The position numbers were made by a program, and so were the translations under genes. The notes under the pieces are model-generated. The model worked only from the letters and a program-made list of their open reading frames with translations, searched no databases and was not told where the DNA came from. Positions 21,172 through 29,352 of a stretch of DNA of 64,000 bases are shown one piece after another (the first letter of the stretch is position 1; every line of letters starts with the position of its first letter). The DNA comes from Thermomonas beijingensis (GTDB lineage Bacteria; Pseudomonadota; Gammaproteobacteria; Xanthomonadales; Xanthomonadaceae). The stretch is from the NCBI RefSeq assembly GCF_020034655.1, contig NZ_JAIQDJ010000001.1, forward strand, positions 434,001 to 498,000, in the 5' to 3' direction.

Positions 21172-22197
21172 ATGACCGATCCCCGCCTCATCGCCCCCGC
21201 CGCCACCCGCGAAGATGACGCGGTCGACGCCAGCATCCGTCCGCGCCGGCTGGACGAGTACCTCGGCCAGCAGCCGGTGCGCGAGCAGATGCAGATCTAC
21301 ATCGAGGCCGCCAAGGGCCGCGGCGAAGCGCTGGACCACGTGCTGATCTTCGGTCCGCCGGGCCTCGGCAAGACCACGCTGAGCCACGTCATCGCCAACG
21401 AGCTGGGCGTGAACCTGCGGGTGACGTCCGGCCCGGTGATCGAGAAAGCCGGCGACCTGGCCGCGCTGCTGACCAACCTGCAGCCGCACGACGTGCTGTT
21501 CGTGGACGAGATCCACCGCCTGTCGCCGGTGGTCGAGGAGATCCTCTACCCGGCGATGGAGGACTGCCAGATCGACATCATGATCGGCGAAGGCCCGGCG
21601 GCACGTTCGATCAAATTGGACTTGCCGCCGTTCACCCTGATTGGTGCCACCACCCGCGCGGGTCTGCTCACTGCACCGCTGCGCGATCGGTTTGGCATCG
21701 TGCAGCGGCTGGAATTTTATTCGCCGGAAGAATTGACCCGCATCGTGCGGCGCTCGGCGCAGATTCTGGGAATTGCCTGCGATGCCGGCGGTGCCGCCGA
21801 AGTGGCGCGGCGCGCACGCGGGACCCCGCGGATTGCCAACCGTCTGCTGCGACGGGTGCGCGATTTCGCGCAGGTGAAGGGCAACGGCATGATTGATGCA
21901 GCCAGTGCGCGTGCTGCCATGGACATGCTGAAAGTCGATCCGGAAGGCTTTGATGAGCTCGACCGGCGCATGCTGGGCATCATCATCGACGCCTTCGATG
22001 GCGGCCCGGTGGGGGTGGAGTCGCTGGCGGCGGCGCTGTCGGAAGAACGCGGCACGCTGGAGGATGTGATCGAGCCCTACCTGATCCAGCAGGGTTTCCT
22101 GATGCGCACCGCGCGCGGGCGCATGGCCACGCCGAAGGCGTACCGGCATTTGGGCTTCAAGCCGAAAGCCGATGCGGCGGAGTTGTTCGATGGCTGA
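21172..22197 (+). CDS. ruvB: Holliday junction branch-migration ATPase RuvB
   Basis: AAA+ motor that drives branch migration on RuvA-bound junctions. 341 residues: [19 protein letters not shown], Walker [11 protein letters not shown] (residues 61-70), Walker [16 protein letters not shown], the sensor and arginine-finger region [17 protein letters not shown], and a winged-helix DNA-binding domain ([17 protein letters not shown]). Codon use shifts abruptly at about 21,600 (near residue 143): very GC-rich before and mixed (TTG, TTT, AAA) after. The 3' end overlaps the ybgC start by eight bases. Confidence 0.97.
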   Translation: MTDPRLIAPAATREDDAVDASIRPRRLDEYLGQQPVREQMQIYIEAAKGRGEALDHVLIFGPPGLGKTTLSHVIANELGVNLRVTSGPVIEKAGDLAALLTNLQPHDVLFVDEIHRLSPVVEEILYPAMEDCQIDIMIGEGPAARSIKLDLPPFTLIGATTRAGLLTAPLRDRFGIVQRLEFYSPEELTRIVRRSAQILGIACDAGGAAEVARRARGTPRIANRLLRRVRDFAQVKGNGMIDAASARAAMDMLKVDPEGFDELDRRMLGIIIDAFDGGPVGVESLAAALSEERGTLEDVIEPYLIQQGFLMRTARGRMATPKAYRHLGFKPKADAAELFDG

Positions 22198-22606
22198 GCC
22201 GTTTGTGTGGCCAATACGGGTGTATTGGGAAGACACCGATGCCGGTGGGGTGGTCTATCACGCGCAATATCTGGCGTTCATGGAGCGTGCCCGCAGTGAA
22301 TGGCTGCGCAGCGTGGGCGTGCATCAGGACGTCTTGAAGCGCGATGCCGATCTGGTGTTCGTGGTGCGTGCGCTGCAAACCGATTTTCGTGCGCCGGCGC
22401 GGCTGGACGATCAGCTTTCGGTCAGCGTGGCTCTGCTTGAATGTCGCGGTGCCAGTTTTGTGCTGGCGCAGCGGATTGAACGCAATGGCGCGCTGTTGGT
22501 CGAAGCGACCGTGAAAATCGCAAGTTTGTGCGCATCCACCTTTCGACCCAGTCCAATCCCGGGTTTTCTGTTGTCGCAATTGCACCTTTTGCCGGAGGCT
22601 TCCTGA
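22190..22606 (+). CDS. ybgC: YbgC acyl-CoA thioesterase of the Tol-Pal cluster
   Basis: Hot-dog-fold thioesterase of 138 residues. The family motif [25 protein letters not shown] includes the catalytic Asp (DTDAGG). E. coli YbgC acts on acyl-CoA or acyl-ACP and associates with phospholipid synthesis enzymes; its constant partnership with tol genes suggests an envelope-lipid link. ATG 22190 overlaps the ruvB end; its TGA overlaps the tolQ ATG (TGATG). First gene of the conserved ybgC-tolQRAB-pal-cpoB operon. Confidence 0.95.
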   Translation: MAEPFVWPIRVYWEDTDAGGVVYHAQYLAFMERARSEWLRSVGVHQDVLKRDADLVFVVRALQTDFRAPARLDDQLSVSVALLECRGASFVLAQRIERNGALLVEATVKIASLCASTFRPSPIPGFLLSQLHLLPEAS

Positions 22607-23397
22607 TGCCCGTTTCAACCATGCTGCAATCCCTGCCGCAGGCGCTGCCAGACAATGGCGCTACCCAGACAGTGGAGCTGGCCGGCAACGGCGCACAGGC
22701 GGCCTCGGCTGCACCGGTGGATCATGGCCTGAACATCTTGCAGTTGGTGTTGCACGCCAGTATCCCGGTGCAGTTGGTGATGCTGCTGCTGTTGGCGGCA
22801 TCCTTGGCTTCGTGGGTGATTATCTTGCGCAAAAAGCGCGTGCTGGATCGCGCCGAAAATGAAGCCGATCGCTTCGAGGAAACCTTTTGGTCGGGTATCG
22901 AGCTGCCCAAACTCTACGCCACCGCCACCGAGCGCCATCGCAGTATTGAAGGCCTGGAAGCGATCTTCGAAGGCGGCATGCGCGAGTTCAACCGCATTCG
23001 GCAGCGCCGTGGTGTCGACGCACGCATGCAGCTGGAAGGCGCGCAGCGGGCGATGCGGGCCACCACCTCGCGTGAACTGGACGGGCTCGAGCGCAATCTG
23101 GAATTTCTTGCCAACGTGGGCTCGATCAGCCCGTATGTGGGCCTGTTCGGCACCGTATGGGGGATCATGATTTCGTTCCAGGGCTTGGCCTCGATGAAGG
23201 AAGCCACCATTGCCACGGTGGCGCCGGGGATCTCGGAGGCGCTGGTTGCCACCGCGATGGGCCTATTCGCGGCGATCCCGGCGGTGTGGGCGTACAACCG
23301 CTTCGCCACCCGCGCCGAGCGCATGGCGGTGCGCTACGAGACCTTCGGCGAAGAATTCGCGTCGATCCTGCAGCGTCAGACCCATTCGGACGACTGA
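22606..23397 (+). CDS. tolQ: Tol-Pal inner-membrane proton-channel subunit TolQ
   Basis: MotA/TolQ/ExbB-family subunit that, with TolR, turns the proton motive force into work on the outer membrane during division. 263 residues from ATG 22606, preceded by CCGGAGG. Three membrane segments: about residues 45-65, then a pair around the conserved LANVGSISPYVGLFGTVWGIM and ISEALVATAMGLFAAIPAVWAYN. The N-terminal 35-residue periplasmic stretch is somewhat longer than in E. coli. Coupled to ybgC by overlap; tolR follows after four bases. Confidence 0.96.
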   Translation: MPVSTMLQSLPQALPDNGATQTVELAGNGAQAASAAPVDHGLNILQLVLHASIPVQLVMLLLLAASLASWVIILRKKRVLDRAENEADRFEETFWSGIELPKLYATATERHRSIEGLEAIFEGGMREFNRIRQRRGVDARMQLEGAQRAMRATTSRELDGLERNLEFLANVGSISPYVGLFGTVWGIMISFQGLASMKEATIATVAPGISEALVATAMGLFAAIPAVWAYNRFATRAERMAVRYETFGEEFASILQRQTHSDD

Positions 23398-23401
23398 GCG
23401 C

Positions 23402-23860
23402 ATGGCCGCGACCTCCAATCGCCGTGCGCGCAAGCGCAAACTCAAGGCCGAAATCAACGTCGTGCCTTACATCGACGTGATGCTGGTACTGCTGATCATC
23501 TTCATGGTCACTGCGCCCTTGCTCAATGTCGGCGTGGACGTGAACCTGCCGCAGGCCAATGCCAAATCACTTGAACAAAAGAAAAAACAGCCACTGGTGG
23601 TGCAAGTGTTCAGTGATGGCAAATTGGGGCTGATGTACGAAGGCCTCAACCGCCCGCAAGCAATGGACGAAGCCGCACTGCTGATCAAAGTAGCCGCCTT
23701 TGTCCATGCCGACCCGGATGTATCGGTGTATGTGGCGGGCGATGGCGACGTGCGCTATCAGGTGGTGTATGCGCTGATGGGCAAGTTGCAAAGCGATGCC
23801 AAAGTGTCACGGGTCAGCCTGATGGGCGCGCCACCGGCAACGGCCAAACCGGGCAAGTGA
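23402..23860 (+). CDS. tolR: Tol-Pal subunit TolR
   Basis: ExbD/TolR family protein of 152 residues with one N-terminal membrane helix (VPYIDVMLVLLIIFMVTAPL) carrying the key proton-path Asp at about residue 25, and a periplasmic domain. The N terminus is a basic cytoplasmic tail (NRRARKRKLKAE). It pairs with TolQ and contacts TolA. Start ATG 23402 was chosen because upstream in-frame sequence belongs to tolQ read in another frame. Confidence 0.96.
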   Translation: MAATSNRRARKRKLKAEINVVPYIDVMLVLLIIFMVTAPLLNVGVDVNLPQANAKSLEQKKKQPLVVQVFSDGKLGLMYEGLNRPQAMDEAALLIKVAAFVHADPDVSVYVAGDGDVRYQVVYALMGKLQSDAKVSRVSLMGAPPATAKPGK

Positions 23861-23870
23861 TAGGCGATTT

Positions 23871-24755
23871 GTGAAGCAGACCCGCGCCGATACCAGCATT
23901 GCTCTCATGCAGGCCATTGGCTTGCATGTGCTGCTGTTTGCGCTGCTGTTTGTCGGGCTGAAGCTGTCGCGGGAGGTGCCGATGCAAGCGGCGCAAGGTG
24001 ACCCGATCGAGGCTGATTTGGCCACCGCCAGTGACCTCAGTGCGCAAATGCAGCGCGCCTTGCAACGCAAGCCGGTGGAGCAGGCACTTGCCCCGGTGCC
24101 AGTGCCGGAGCCGCTGCCAACACCGATTGAAGAGCAGCCCACGCCGCCAAAATTGACCGAACTGCCGCCACCGGTGCCTGACCCTGCGCCGGTCGAACAG
24201 GAAAAAGTGCAGCGCGATGCGGTAACGCCAGCGACCACCAAGGTGCTGCAAGAGCAAGAAGAAAAGCGCAGGAAACCTGAGCAGGCCGAGCTGGACTCAC
24301 AAAAACAGGAATTGTCTGCACGCGAAAAGCTGTTGCAGGAAATCCGCAAACAACGGGAGTTGGCCGCACGCGATCGCACGATGGCCGAGCAGCGCGCTCA
24401 GCAATTGGCCGATGCCCGCACCAGTGCCGCGCCACCCAGCCGGCCGCCACCGGGCGACCCCAATAGCCGGCTGCGCAAAAGTGCCAGCTACCAAGTGGCA
24501 CTGATGAATGCGATTTTGCGGCAGTGGACACGCCCGGATTCGGTCAAGCTGGGGCAGACCTGCGAGGTCCTGATCAAGCAGATTCCGGGTGGCGAGGTGG
24601 TCTCGGTGCAGGTGTCGCCAGGCTGCCCGTACGACGATCTGGGCCGGCGCTCGGTGGAAGCGGCGGTGATGAAGGCCTCGCCGTTGCCGTATGCCGGCTT
24701 CGAGGACGTGTTCGTGCGTGACCCGGTGTTGAAGTTCCGCGCCGAAGACCTGTGA
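23871..24755 (+). CDS. tolA: Tol-Pal envelope-spanning protein TolA
   Basis: Inner-membrane-anchored protein that spans the periplasm to reach TolB and Pal. 294 residues from GTG 23871: one membrane helix (about 11-30), a proline-rich stretch (about 60-120), a charged helical domain rich in E, K, R and Q (about 120-190), and a globular C-terminal domain with two Cys (GQTCEVLIKQIPGGE, SPGCPYDDLGRRSVEAAV) typical of TolA domain III. It is shorter than E. coli TolA because the helical domain is short. Confidence 0.93.
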   Translation: MKQTRADTSIALMQAIGLHVLLFALLFVGLKLSREVPMQAAQGDPIEADLATASDLSAQMQRALQRKPVEQALAPVPVPEPLPTPIEEQPTPPKLTELPPPVPDPAPVEQEKVQRDAVTPATTKVLQEQEEKRRKPEQAELDSQKQELSAREKLLQEIRKQRELAARDRTMAEQRAQQLADARTSAAPPSRPPPGDPNSRLRKSASYQVALMNAILRQWTRPDSVKLGQTCEVLIKQIPGGEVVSVQVSPGCPYDDLGRRSVEAAVMKASPLPYAGFEDVFVRDPVLKFRAEDL

Positions 24756-24850
24756 TTGGTGTGAAAACCGTGGCTTGGTCCGCAACTGTTCACCCTATCG
24801 CAGCGCAAATAGGCGATCCTGTTCATCTTGCTGACCGATTGTGAAGCCGC

Positions 24851-26155
24851 ATGCACAAGATCGCCCGCCGATTGCTATTGCCGTTGTTATTGCTGCCCTG
24901 CTGTGCCGCGCTGGCGCAGTCACGCGGTGGCTTGGAAATCGATATCGTCGGCGGTAATGCCGCAGCGCTGCCGATTGCGGTGGTGCCGTTTGGCGGCGAT
25001 TGTGGGCAAACCGATGTTGGCGGCGTGGTGCGCGCTGATCTGGGCCGGTCCGGCCAGTTCCGCACGCTGGATCCGGCGGCCCTGCCCGAGCGCCCCACCG
25101 AGGGTAGCGAAGTCGCGTATCCCACCTGGCGCATGCTCAAACAGGATTTTTTGCTGGTGGGCCGTTGCGTTCCCAATGGCGGCGATTACCGTACCGAGTA
25201 TGAATTGTTCGATGTCGCCAAGCAGCAGCGTCTGCTGGGCTTTGCATTGACCGCGCCGGGCGCTGCGCAGCGCGATGTGGCGCACCAGATCAGCGATGCG
25301 GTGTACGAAAAAATCCTCGGCGTGCGGGGCGCATTCTGGACGCGCATTGCCTATGTCACATCCACCGGTTTGGGCCGCGAGGCCAAATATTCTCTGGTGG
25401 TGGCCGATGCCGATGGCTTCAATCCGCGTACCGTGGTCAATTCCAGCGAGCCGTTGCTGTCACCGTCGTGGAGCCCGGATGGGCATAAGCTGGCGTATGT
25501 CAGTTTTGAAGGCGGCAATTCCGGCATCTGGATTCAAGATATCGCCACCGGTAGCCGCGAAAAAATCACCAACTTCCGTGGCATTAATGGCGCGCCAAGT
25601 TTCTCGCCAGACGGCACCCGCATGGCGATGACCCTCTCGAAGGGTGGCAACCCCGACATCTACGTGATGGACTTGGCCAGCAAACACCTGACCCAGATCA
25701 CCAATCAATTCAGCATCGACACCGAAGCCACTTGGAGCCCGGACGGCAGCAGCCTGTACTTCACCTCCGATCGTGGCGGGCGACCGCAGGTGTACCAAGT
25801 CTCCGCCAATGGTGGCAGCGCCAGCCGCGTGACGTTTGACGGTAGTTATAACGCCAGCCCGTCGCTGTCGTTTGATGGCAAGAAGCTGGCCACCGCGCAA
25901 GGGGCTGGCAATGTCTATCGCATCGCCCTGATGGACCGCAGCACCGGCAGCCCGCGTTGGAGCATGCTCTCGCCCGGCTCGCTGGACGAATCCCCCAGTT
26001 TTGCCCCGAATGGCGCGATGGTGCTGTATGCCGCGCGCGAAGGCCAACGTGGTGTGCTGTATGCAGTGTCGGCCGATGGTCGCGTGCGGCAACGCTTGGT
26101 CCTGGCCAGCGGCGACGTGCGCGAACCGGCGTGGTCGCCGTTCCGACAGAAATAA
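24851..26155 (+). CDS. tolB: Periplasmic Tol-Pal beta-propeller protein TolB
   Basis: 434 residues with a Sec signal peptide ([16 protein letters not shown]), an N-terminal alpha/beta domain (about 25-165), then a six-bladed propeller with repeated SPDG-type WD40-like motifs ([38 protein letters not shown]). It binds Pal and is displaced by TolA, controlling outer-membrane constriction. A 95-base gap separates it from tolA, which may hold a secondary promoter as known for tolB in other species, but no convincing -35/-10 was identified. Confidence 0.96.
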   Translation: MHKIARRLLLPLLLLPCCAALAQSRGGLEIDIVGGNAAALPIAVVPFGGDCGQTDVGGVVRADLGRSGQFRTLDPAALPERPTEGSEVAYPTWRMLKQDFLLVGRCVPNGGDYRTEYELFDVAKQQRLLGFALTAPGAAQRDVAHQISDAVYEKILGVRGAFWTRIAYVTSTGLGREAKYSLVVADADGFNPRTVVNSSEPLLSPSWSPDGHKLAYVSFEGGNSGIWIQDIATGSREKITNFRGINGAPSFSPDGTRMAMTLSKGGNPDIYVMDLASKHLTQITNQFSIDTEATWSPDGSSLYFTSDRGGRPQVYQVSANGGSASRVTFDGSYNASPSLSFDGKKLATAQGAGNVYRIALMDRSTGSPRWSMLSPGSLDESPSFAPNGAMVLYAAREGQRGVLYAVSADGRVRQRLVLASGDVREPAWSPFRQK

Positions 26156-26246
26156 GCGCGAGATGCCGGCATAGGACCGCCGTATTCACATCGCAATGAC
26201 TACACTGCTGCAACTCACCCCGAACTCACGAACAGAGGTATCCACC

Positions 26247-26780
26247 ATGAAGGCTTCCATCCCCCAGATCGCCCGTATCCTGACCATTGCCGGCCTGACT
26301 GCATTCGTTGCCGTGGGTTGCGCCAAGAAGGTCAAGGAAACGCCGCCGCCGACCAATGCGGTGGACACCACCACCACCGCACCGATCACCGAGACCCCGC
26401 GCGCCGGTGTGTACACCCCCGCCGACCTCGATAGCGATGCCTGCCTGCGTCAGCGCGTGGTGTACTTCGATCTGGATCAGGATGCGTTGAAGCCGGAATT
26501 CCAGGCCATCATGAATTGCCACGCCAAGTACCTGCGCGACCGCCCGAGTGCGCGTCTGCGCCTGGAAGGCAATGCCGACGAGCGCGGCAGCCGCGAATAC
26601 AACCTGGGTCTGGGGGAACGCCGTGGCAATGCGGTGTCCTCCGCACTGCAAGCCAATGGCGGCGGCAGCAGCCAGCTATCGGTGATCAGCTACGGCGAAG
26701 AGCGTCCAGTCTGCACCGAATCCAACGAGGCTTGCTGGAGCAAGAATCGTCGCGTTGAACTGGTGTACAGCGCCAAGTAA
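26247..26780 (+). CDS. pal: Peptidoglycan-associated lipoprotein Pal
   Basis: Outer-membrane lipoprotein of 177 residues that ties the membrane to peptidoglycan. The lipobox FVAVGC gives lipidated Cys25; a proline/threonine-rich linker follows; the OmpA-like domain has YFDLDQDALKPEF, LEGNADERGSREYNLGLGERR and SYGEERPVC. ATG 26247 is the start that yields a proper signal peptide; the in-frame extension to 26196 does not. The pal TAA overlaps the cpoB ATG (TAATG). Confidence 0.96.
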   Translation: MKASIPQIARILTIAGLTAFVAVGCAKKVKETPPPTNAVDTTTTAPITETPRAGVYTPADLDSDACLRQRVVYFDLDQDALKPEFQAIMNCHAKYLRDRPSARLRLEGNADERGSREYNLGLGERRGNAVSSALQANGGGSSQLSVISYGEERPVCTESNEACWSKNRRVELVYSAK

Positions 26781-27559
26781 TGCGTACCTTCGCATCCATT
26801 GGCGTACTTGCGGCGGCACTGATCGTGTCGCCGCAAGTAATGGCCCAGCGTGCCAGTTTGGCCGATCGGGTGGCGGTGCTGGAGCAGCGTGCTGCCGGTG
26901 AACAAAACGGCACCGAGCTGGTCAATCAGATCAGCCAATTGCGCAGCGAAGTGCAGGAGCTGCGTGGCCAGCTGGAGCAACTGCAGCAGCAGCAAGAGCA
27001 AGCCAAGCAAAGCCAGCGTGCGCAATATCTGGACCTGAGCGGGCGCCTGGATCGCTTGGAAAATGGCAGCACTGCGCCAGCCGGTACCGTGGCGGTACCG
27101 CCACCCGTCTCGACATCTGCAACCGCCACTGCGCCAACCGCAGCGGCGGCTGGCAGCGGGCTGGCCGGCAAGGACGAGCAAACCGCCTATGGATATGCAT
27201 TTGATGCCCTGAAGAGTGGCGACTACGTGGAATCGGCGCGCCGCCTGCGGGACTTTCTGGCTGCATTTCCGGGCGGCCAGCTGGCCCCCAATGCCTTGTA
27301 TTGGTTGGGTGAAAGTTATTACGTCACCCAGAACTATGCGATGGCAGGCGATCAGTTTCGTGCCCTGCTGGATCGTTACCCCAGCCACGACAAAGCGCCG
27401 GGAGCCTTGCTCAAACTGGGGCTGACCCAATACGGGCAGAAACAATATCCGCAGGCCGAAGCCACCTTGCGGCAGGTGTTGCAGCGTTACCCCGGTACCG
27501 ACGTGGCACGCACCGCGCAGGATCGGTTGCGTTCCATGCAGATCGCCGGCAACCGCTAA
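26780..27559 (+). CDS. cpoB: Cell-division coordinator CpoB (YbgF)
   Basis: Periplasmic TolA- and PBP1b-associated protein of 259 residues that couples peptidoglycan synthesis to outer-membrane constriction. Signal peptide 1-22 (VMAQ end), a trimerising coiled coil rich in Q, L and E (about 25-95), an Ala/Thr/Pro linker, and C-terminal TPR repeats (AYGYAFDALKSGDYVESARR, ALYWLGESYYVTQNYAMAG, ATLRQVLQRYPGTDVA). Last gene of the tol-pal operon proper; its partner PBP1b gene mrcB is elsewhere in this window at 43.7 kb. Confidence 0.95.
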   Translation: MRTFASIGVLAAALIVSPQVMAQRASLADRVAVLEQRAAGEQNGTELVNQISQLRSEVQELRGQLEQLQQQQEQAKQSQRAQYLDLSGRLDRLENGSTAPAGTVAVPPPVSTSATATAPTAAAAGSGLAGKDEQTAYGYAFDALKSGDYVESARRLRDFLAAFPGGQLAPNALYWLGESYYVTQNYAMAGDQFRALLDRYPSHDKAPGALLKLGLTQYGQKQYPQAEATLRQVLQRYPGTDVARTAQDRLRSMQIAGNR

Positions 27560-27568
27560 ACTGTACCG

Positions 27569-28255
27569 ATGAACGACGTCGCCGATGCGGCCGCCGCAGC
27601 GGCGGCCCTCCAGCCCGAGCGCCTCAAGCTCACCGAAATCTTCCTGTCTCTGCAGGGCGAAGCCCGCGATGCGGGTTGGCCCACGGTGTTCGTGCGGTTG
27701 ACCGGCTGCCCCCTGCGCTGCACCTATTGCGACACCACCTATTCGTTTTACGGTGGGCAGTGGTGGGAGATCGACGCTATTCTGGCGGAGGTGGCCAAAC
27801 ACGGCGTGCGCCATGTGTGCGTCACCGGCGGTGAGCCGTTATCGCAAAAACGCTGCCTGACCTTGCTGGAAAAGTTGTGCGATGCCGGTTATGTGGTGTC
27901 GCTGGAAACCTCGGGCGCTATTGCCATCGACGGTGTGGATACGCGGGTGTCGCGGGTGCTGGATATCAAAACCCCGGGTTCGGGCGAAGTGGCGCGCAAC
28001 CTGTGGAGCAACCTGCCGCTGCTGACCGCGCACGACCAGGTCAAGGCAGTGATTTGCTCGCGTGAAGATTTCGATTGGGCCAAACAAATCGTGCTGCAAC
28101 ATCGCTTGTTCGAGGTGTGCGACGTGCTGTTTTCGCCCAGCGCCGGCCAGATCACGCCGCGTATGTTGGCAGACTGGATCATCGAAGAAAAATTACCGGT
28201 GCGCTTTCAGATGCAATTACACAAAGTGTTGTGGGGCGAGGAGCCGGGCCGATGA
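27569..28255 (+). CDS. queE: 7-carboxy-7-deazaguanine synthase QueE
   Basis: Radical-SAM enzyme of queuosine synthesis that converts 6-carboxytetrahydropterin to 7-carboxy-7-deazaguanine. 228 residues; the cluster motif is [13 protein letters not shown], giving C-x3-C-x2-C, followed by VTGGEPLSQ and LETSGA. Start ATG 27569, ten bases after cpoB. Its TGA overlaps the queC ATG (ATGA). The tol-pal to queE-queC to tRNA-Lys order is also known from pseudomonads. Confidence 0.95.
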   Translation: MNDVADAAAAAAALQPERLKLTEIFLSLQGEARDAGWPTVFVRLTGCPLRCTYCDTTYSFYGGQWWEIDAILAEVAKHGVRHVCVTGGEPLSQKRCLTLLEKLCDAGYVVSLETSGAIAIDGVDTRVSRVLDIKTPGSGEVARNLWSNLPLLTAHDQVKAVICSREDFDWAKQIVLQHRLFEVCDVLFSPSAGQITPRMLADWIIEEKLPVRFQMQLHKVLWGEEPGR

Positions 28256-28947
28256 AACCTGCAGTGGTACTGGTGTCCGGGGGCATGGATTCGGCGGTGG
28301 TGCTGGCCATTGCCCGTGAGCAGGGATTTGCGGCACATGCGCTCAGCGTGCGCTACGGCCAGCGTCACACCTCGGAATTGGATGCCGCCGCACGCGTGGC
28401 CATCGCCCTTGGCGCGGTGGCACACAAGACCGTGAATGTGGATCTGCGCAGCATTGGCGGTTCGGCATTGACCGACGATATTGCGGTGCCCACCGACACC
28501 GATGGCCACATCATCGGGCAGGGCATCCCGTCCACCTATGTGCCGGCGCGCAACACCATCATGCTTTCGGTGGCGCTGGGCTGGGCCGAAGTGTTGGGCG
28601 CCACCGACCTGTTTTGCGGGGTCAACGCGGTGGATTATTCCGGCTACCCGGACTGCCGCCCGGCGTTCATCGCCGGCTTCGAAGCGCTGGCCAATCTGGC
28701 CACCAAGGCAGGCGTGGAGGGCAGCCACTTCCGGGTGCACGCGCCACTGATGCGCATGAGCAAAGCCGAGATCGCGCGTGAGGGCCTGCGCCTGGGCGTG
28801 GACTTCGCGCAGACCGTAAGCTGCTATCAGGCCGATGCCGATGGTCGCGCCTGCGGCCATTGCGATGCCTGTCATTTGCGTGCACAAGGCTTCAATGAAG
28901 CCGGAATTTTGGACCCAACCCGCTACATGGCGGCGCGATTCGGTTAG
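28252..28947 (+). CDS. queC: 7-cyano-7-deazaguanine synthase QueC
   Basis: ATP-dependent enzyme that turns 7-carboxy-7-deazaguanine into preQ0. 231 residues with the PP-loop [10 protein letters not shown] near the N terminus, [17 protein letters not shown] in the middle and a four-Cys zinc site at the end (SCYQ...[14 protein letters not shown]). ATG 28252 overlaps the queE stop; the upstream in-frame extension to 28075 is out-of-frame queE sequence. Confidence 0.96.
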   Translation: MKPAVVLVSGGMDSAVVLAIAREQGFAAHALSVRYGQRHTSELDAAARVAIALGAVAHKTVNVDLRSIGGSALTDDIAVPTDTDGHIIGQGIPSTYVPARNTIMLSVALGWAEVLGATDLFCGVNAVDYSGYPDCRPAFIAGFEALANLATKAGVEGSHFRVHAPLMRMSKAEIAREGLRLGVDFAQTVSCYQADADGRACGHCDACHLRAQGFNEAGILDPTRYMAARFG

Positions 28948-28958
28948 AATGCGCACCC

Positions 28959-28982
28959 CGATGCAATGTCGGGCATCGTTTT
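28959..28982 (+). terminator. Weak hairpin plus T4 between queC and tRNA-Lys
   Basis: CGATGC (28959-28964) pairs with GCATCG (28973-28978) and is followed by TTTT. A competing stem CCCGA/TCGGG uses the same bases. It may partly end queC transcripts ahead of the tRNA. Confidence 0.35.
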
Positions 28983-28988
28983 CCCTGT

Positions 28989-29064
28989 GGGCCGTTAGCT
29001 CAGTCGGTAGAGCAGAAGACTTTTAATCTTTTGGTCGATGGTTCGAATCCATCACGGCCCACCA
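28989..29064 (+). tRNA. tRNA-Lys (anticodon TTT)
   Basis: 76 bases with an encoded CCA. Acceptor GGGCCGT pairs with ACGGCCC, the D arm is GCTC...GAGC, the anticodon loop CTTTTAA has TTT at 29022-29024, and the T arm is GATGG-TTCGAAT-CCATC. It lies downstream of the tol-pal/que genes, a position for tRNA-Lys shared with other gammaproteobacteria. Its last 16 bases are the beginning of the tandem repeats that follow. Confidence 0.97.
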
Positions 29065-29346
29065 TCGAATTCACAAAGAACCCAGGCTGGATTGCCAGCC
29101 ACGCGCTTGCATGCGCGTGGCGTTTGCACAGGCCGCGAACCGGTGGTTCGCAAGCGGCCTGTGCGCACCCATCACGGCCCACCATCGAATTCACAAAGAA
29201 CCCAGGCTGGATTGCCAGCCACGCGCTTGCATGCGCGTGGCGTTTGCACAGGCCGCGAACCGGTGGTTCGCAAGCGGCCTGCGCGCACCCATCACGGCCC
29301 ACCATCGAATTCACAAAGAACCCAGGCTGGATTGCCAGCCACGCGC
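29049..29346 (+). repeat. Tandem 120-bp repeats containing the tRNA-Lys 3' end (about 2.5 copies)
   Basis: The tRNA 3' sequence CCATCACGGCCCACCA occurs at 29049, 29169 and 29289, an exact 120-base period. Units 1 (29051-29170) and 2 (29171-29290) differ at one base (T 29162, C 29282); unit 3 stops after about 56 bases at 29346, seven bases short of the recQ stop. Each full unit holds hairpins: GGCTGG/CCAGCC (29085-29100), GCCACGCGC/GCGCGTGGC (29098-29121), which overlap and exclude one another, and an 11-bp stem GCACAGGCCGC/GCGGCCTGTGC (29126-29164). There is no strong gene in it, though 120 is divisible by three so frames repeat every 40 codons. It resembles the E. coli tyrT repeats that yield rtT RNA. 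Confidence 0.95.
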
Positions 29347-29352
29347 CCGTGC

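Noticed and set aside
19003-22236. 1077-codon open frame on the minus strand across ruvA, kup and ruvB
   Set aside because: It is fully antisense to three certain genes, has a His/Gly/Gln/Arg-rich low-complexity translation and results from the extreme GC3 of that segment.
29049-29346. CRISPR array
   Set aside because: The whole 120-bp unit is repeated with no variable spacers, there are fewer than three full copies and no cas genes are present.
29049-29346. Attachment-site duplication from an integrated island at tRNA-Lys
   Set aside because: The direct repeats are in immediate tandem with nothing between them and there is no integrase nearby, although an ancient abortive event could have seeded the first duplication.
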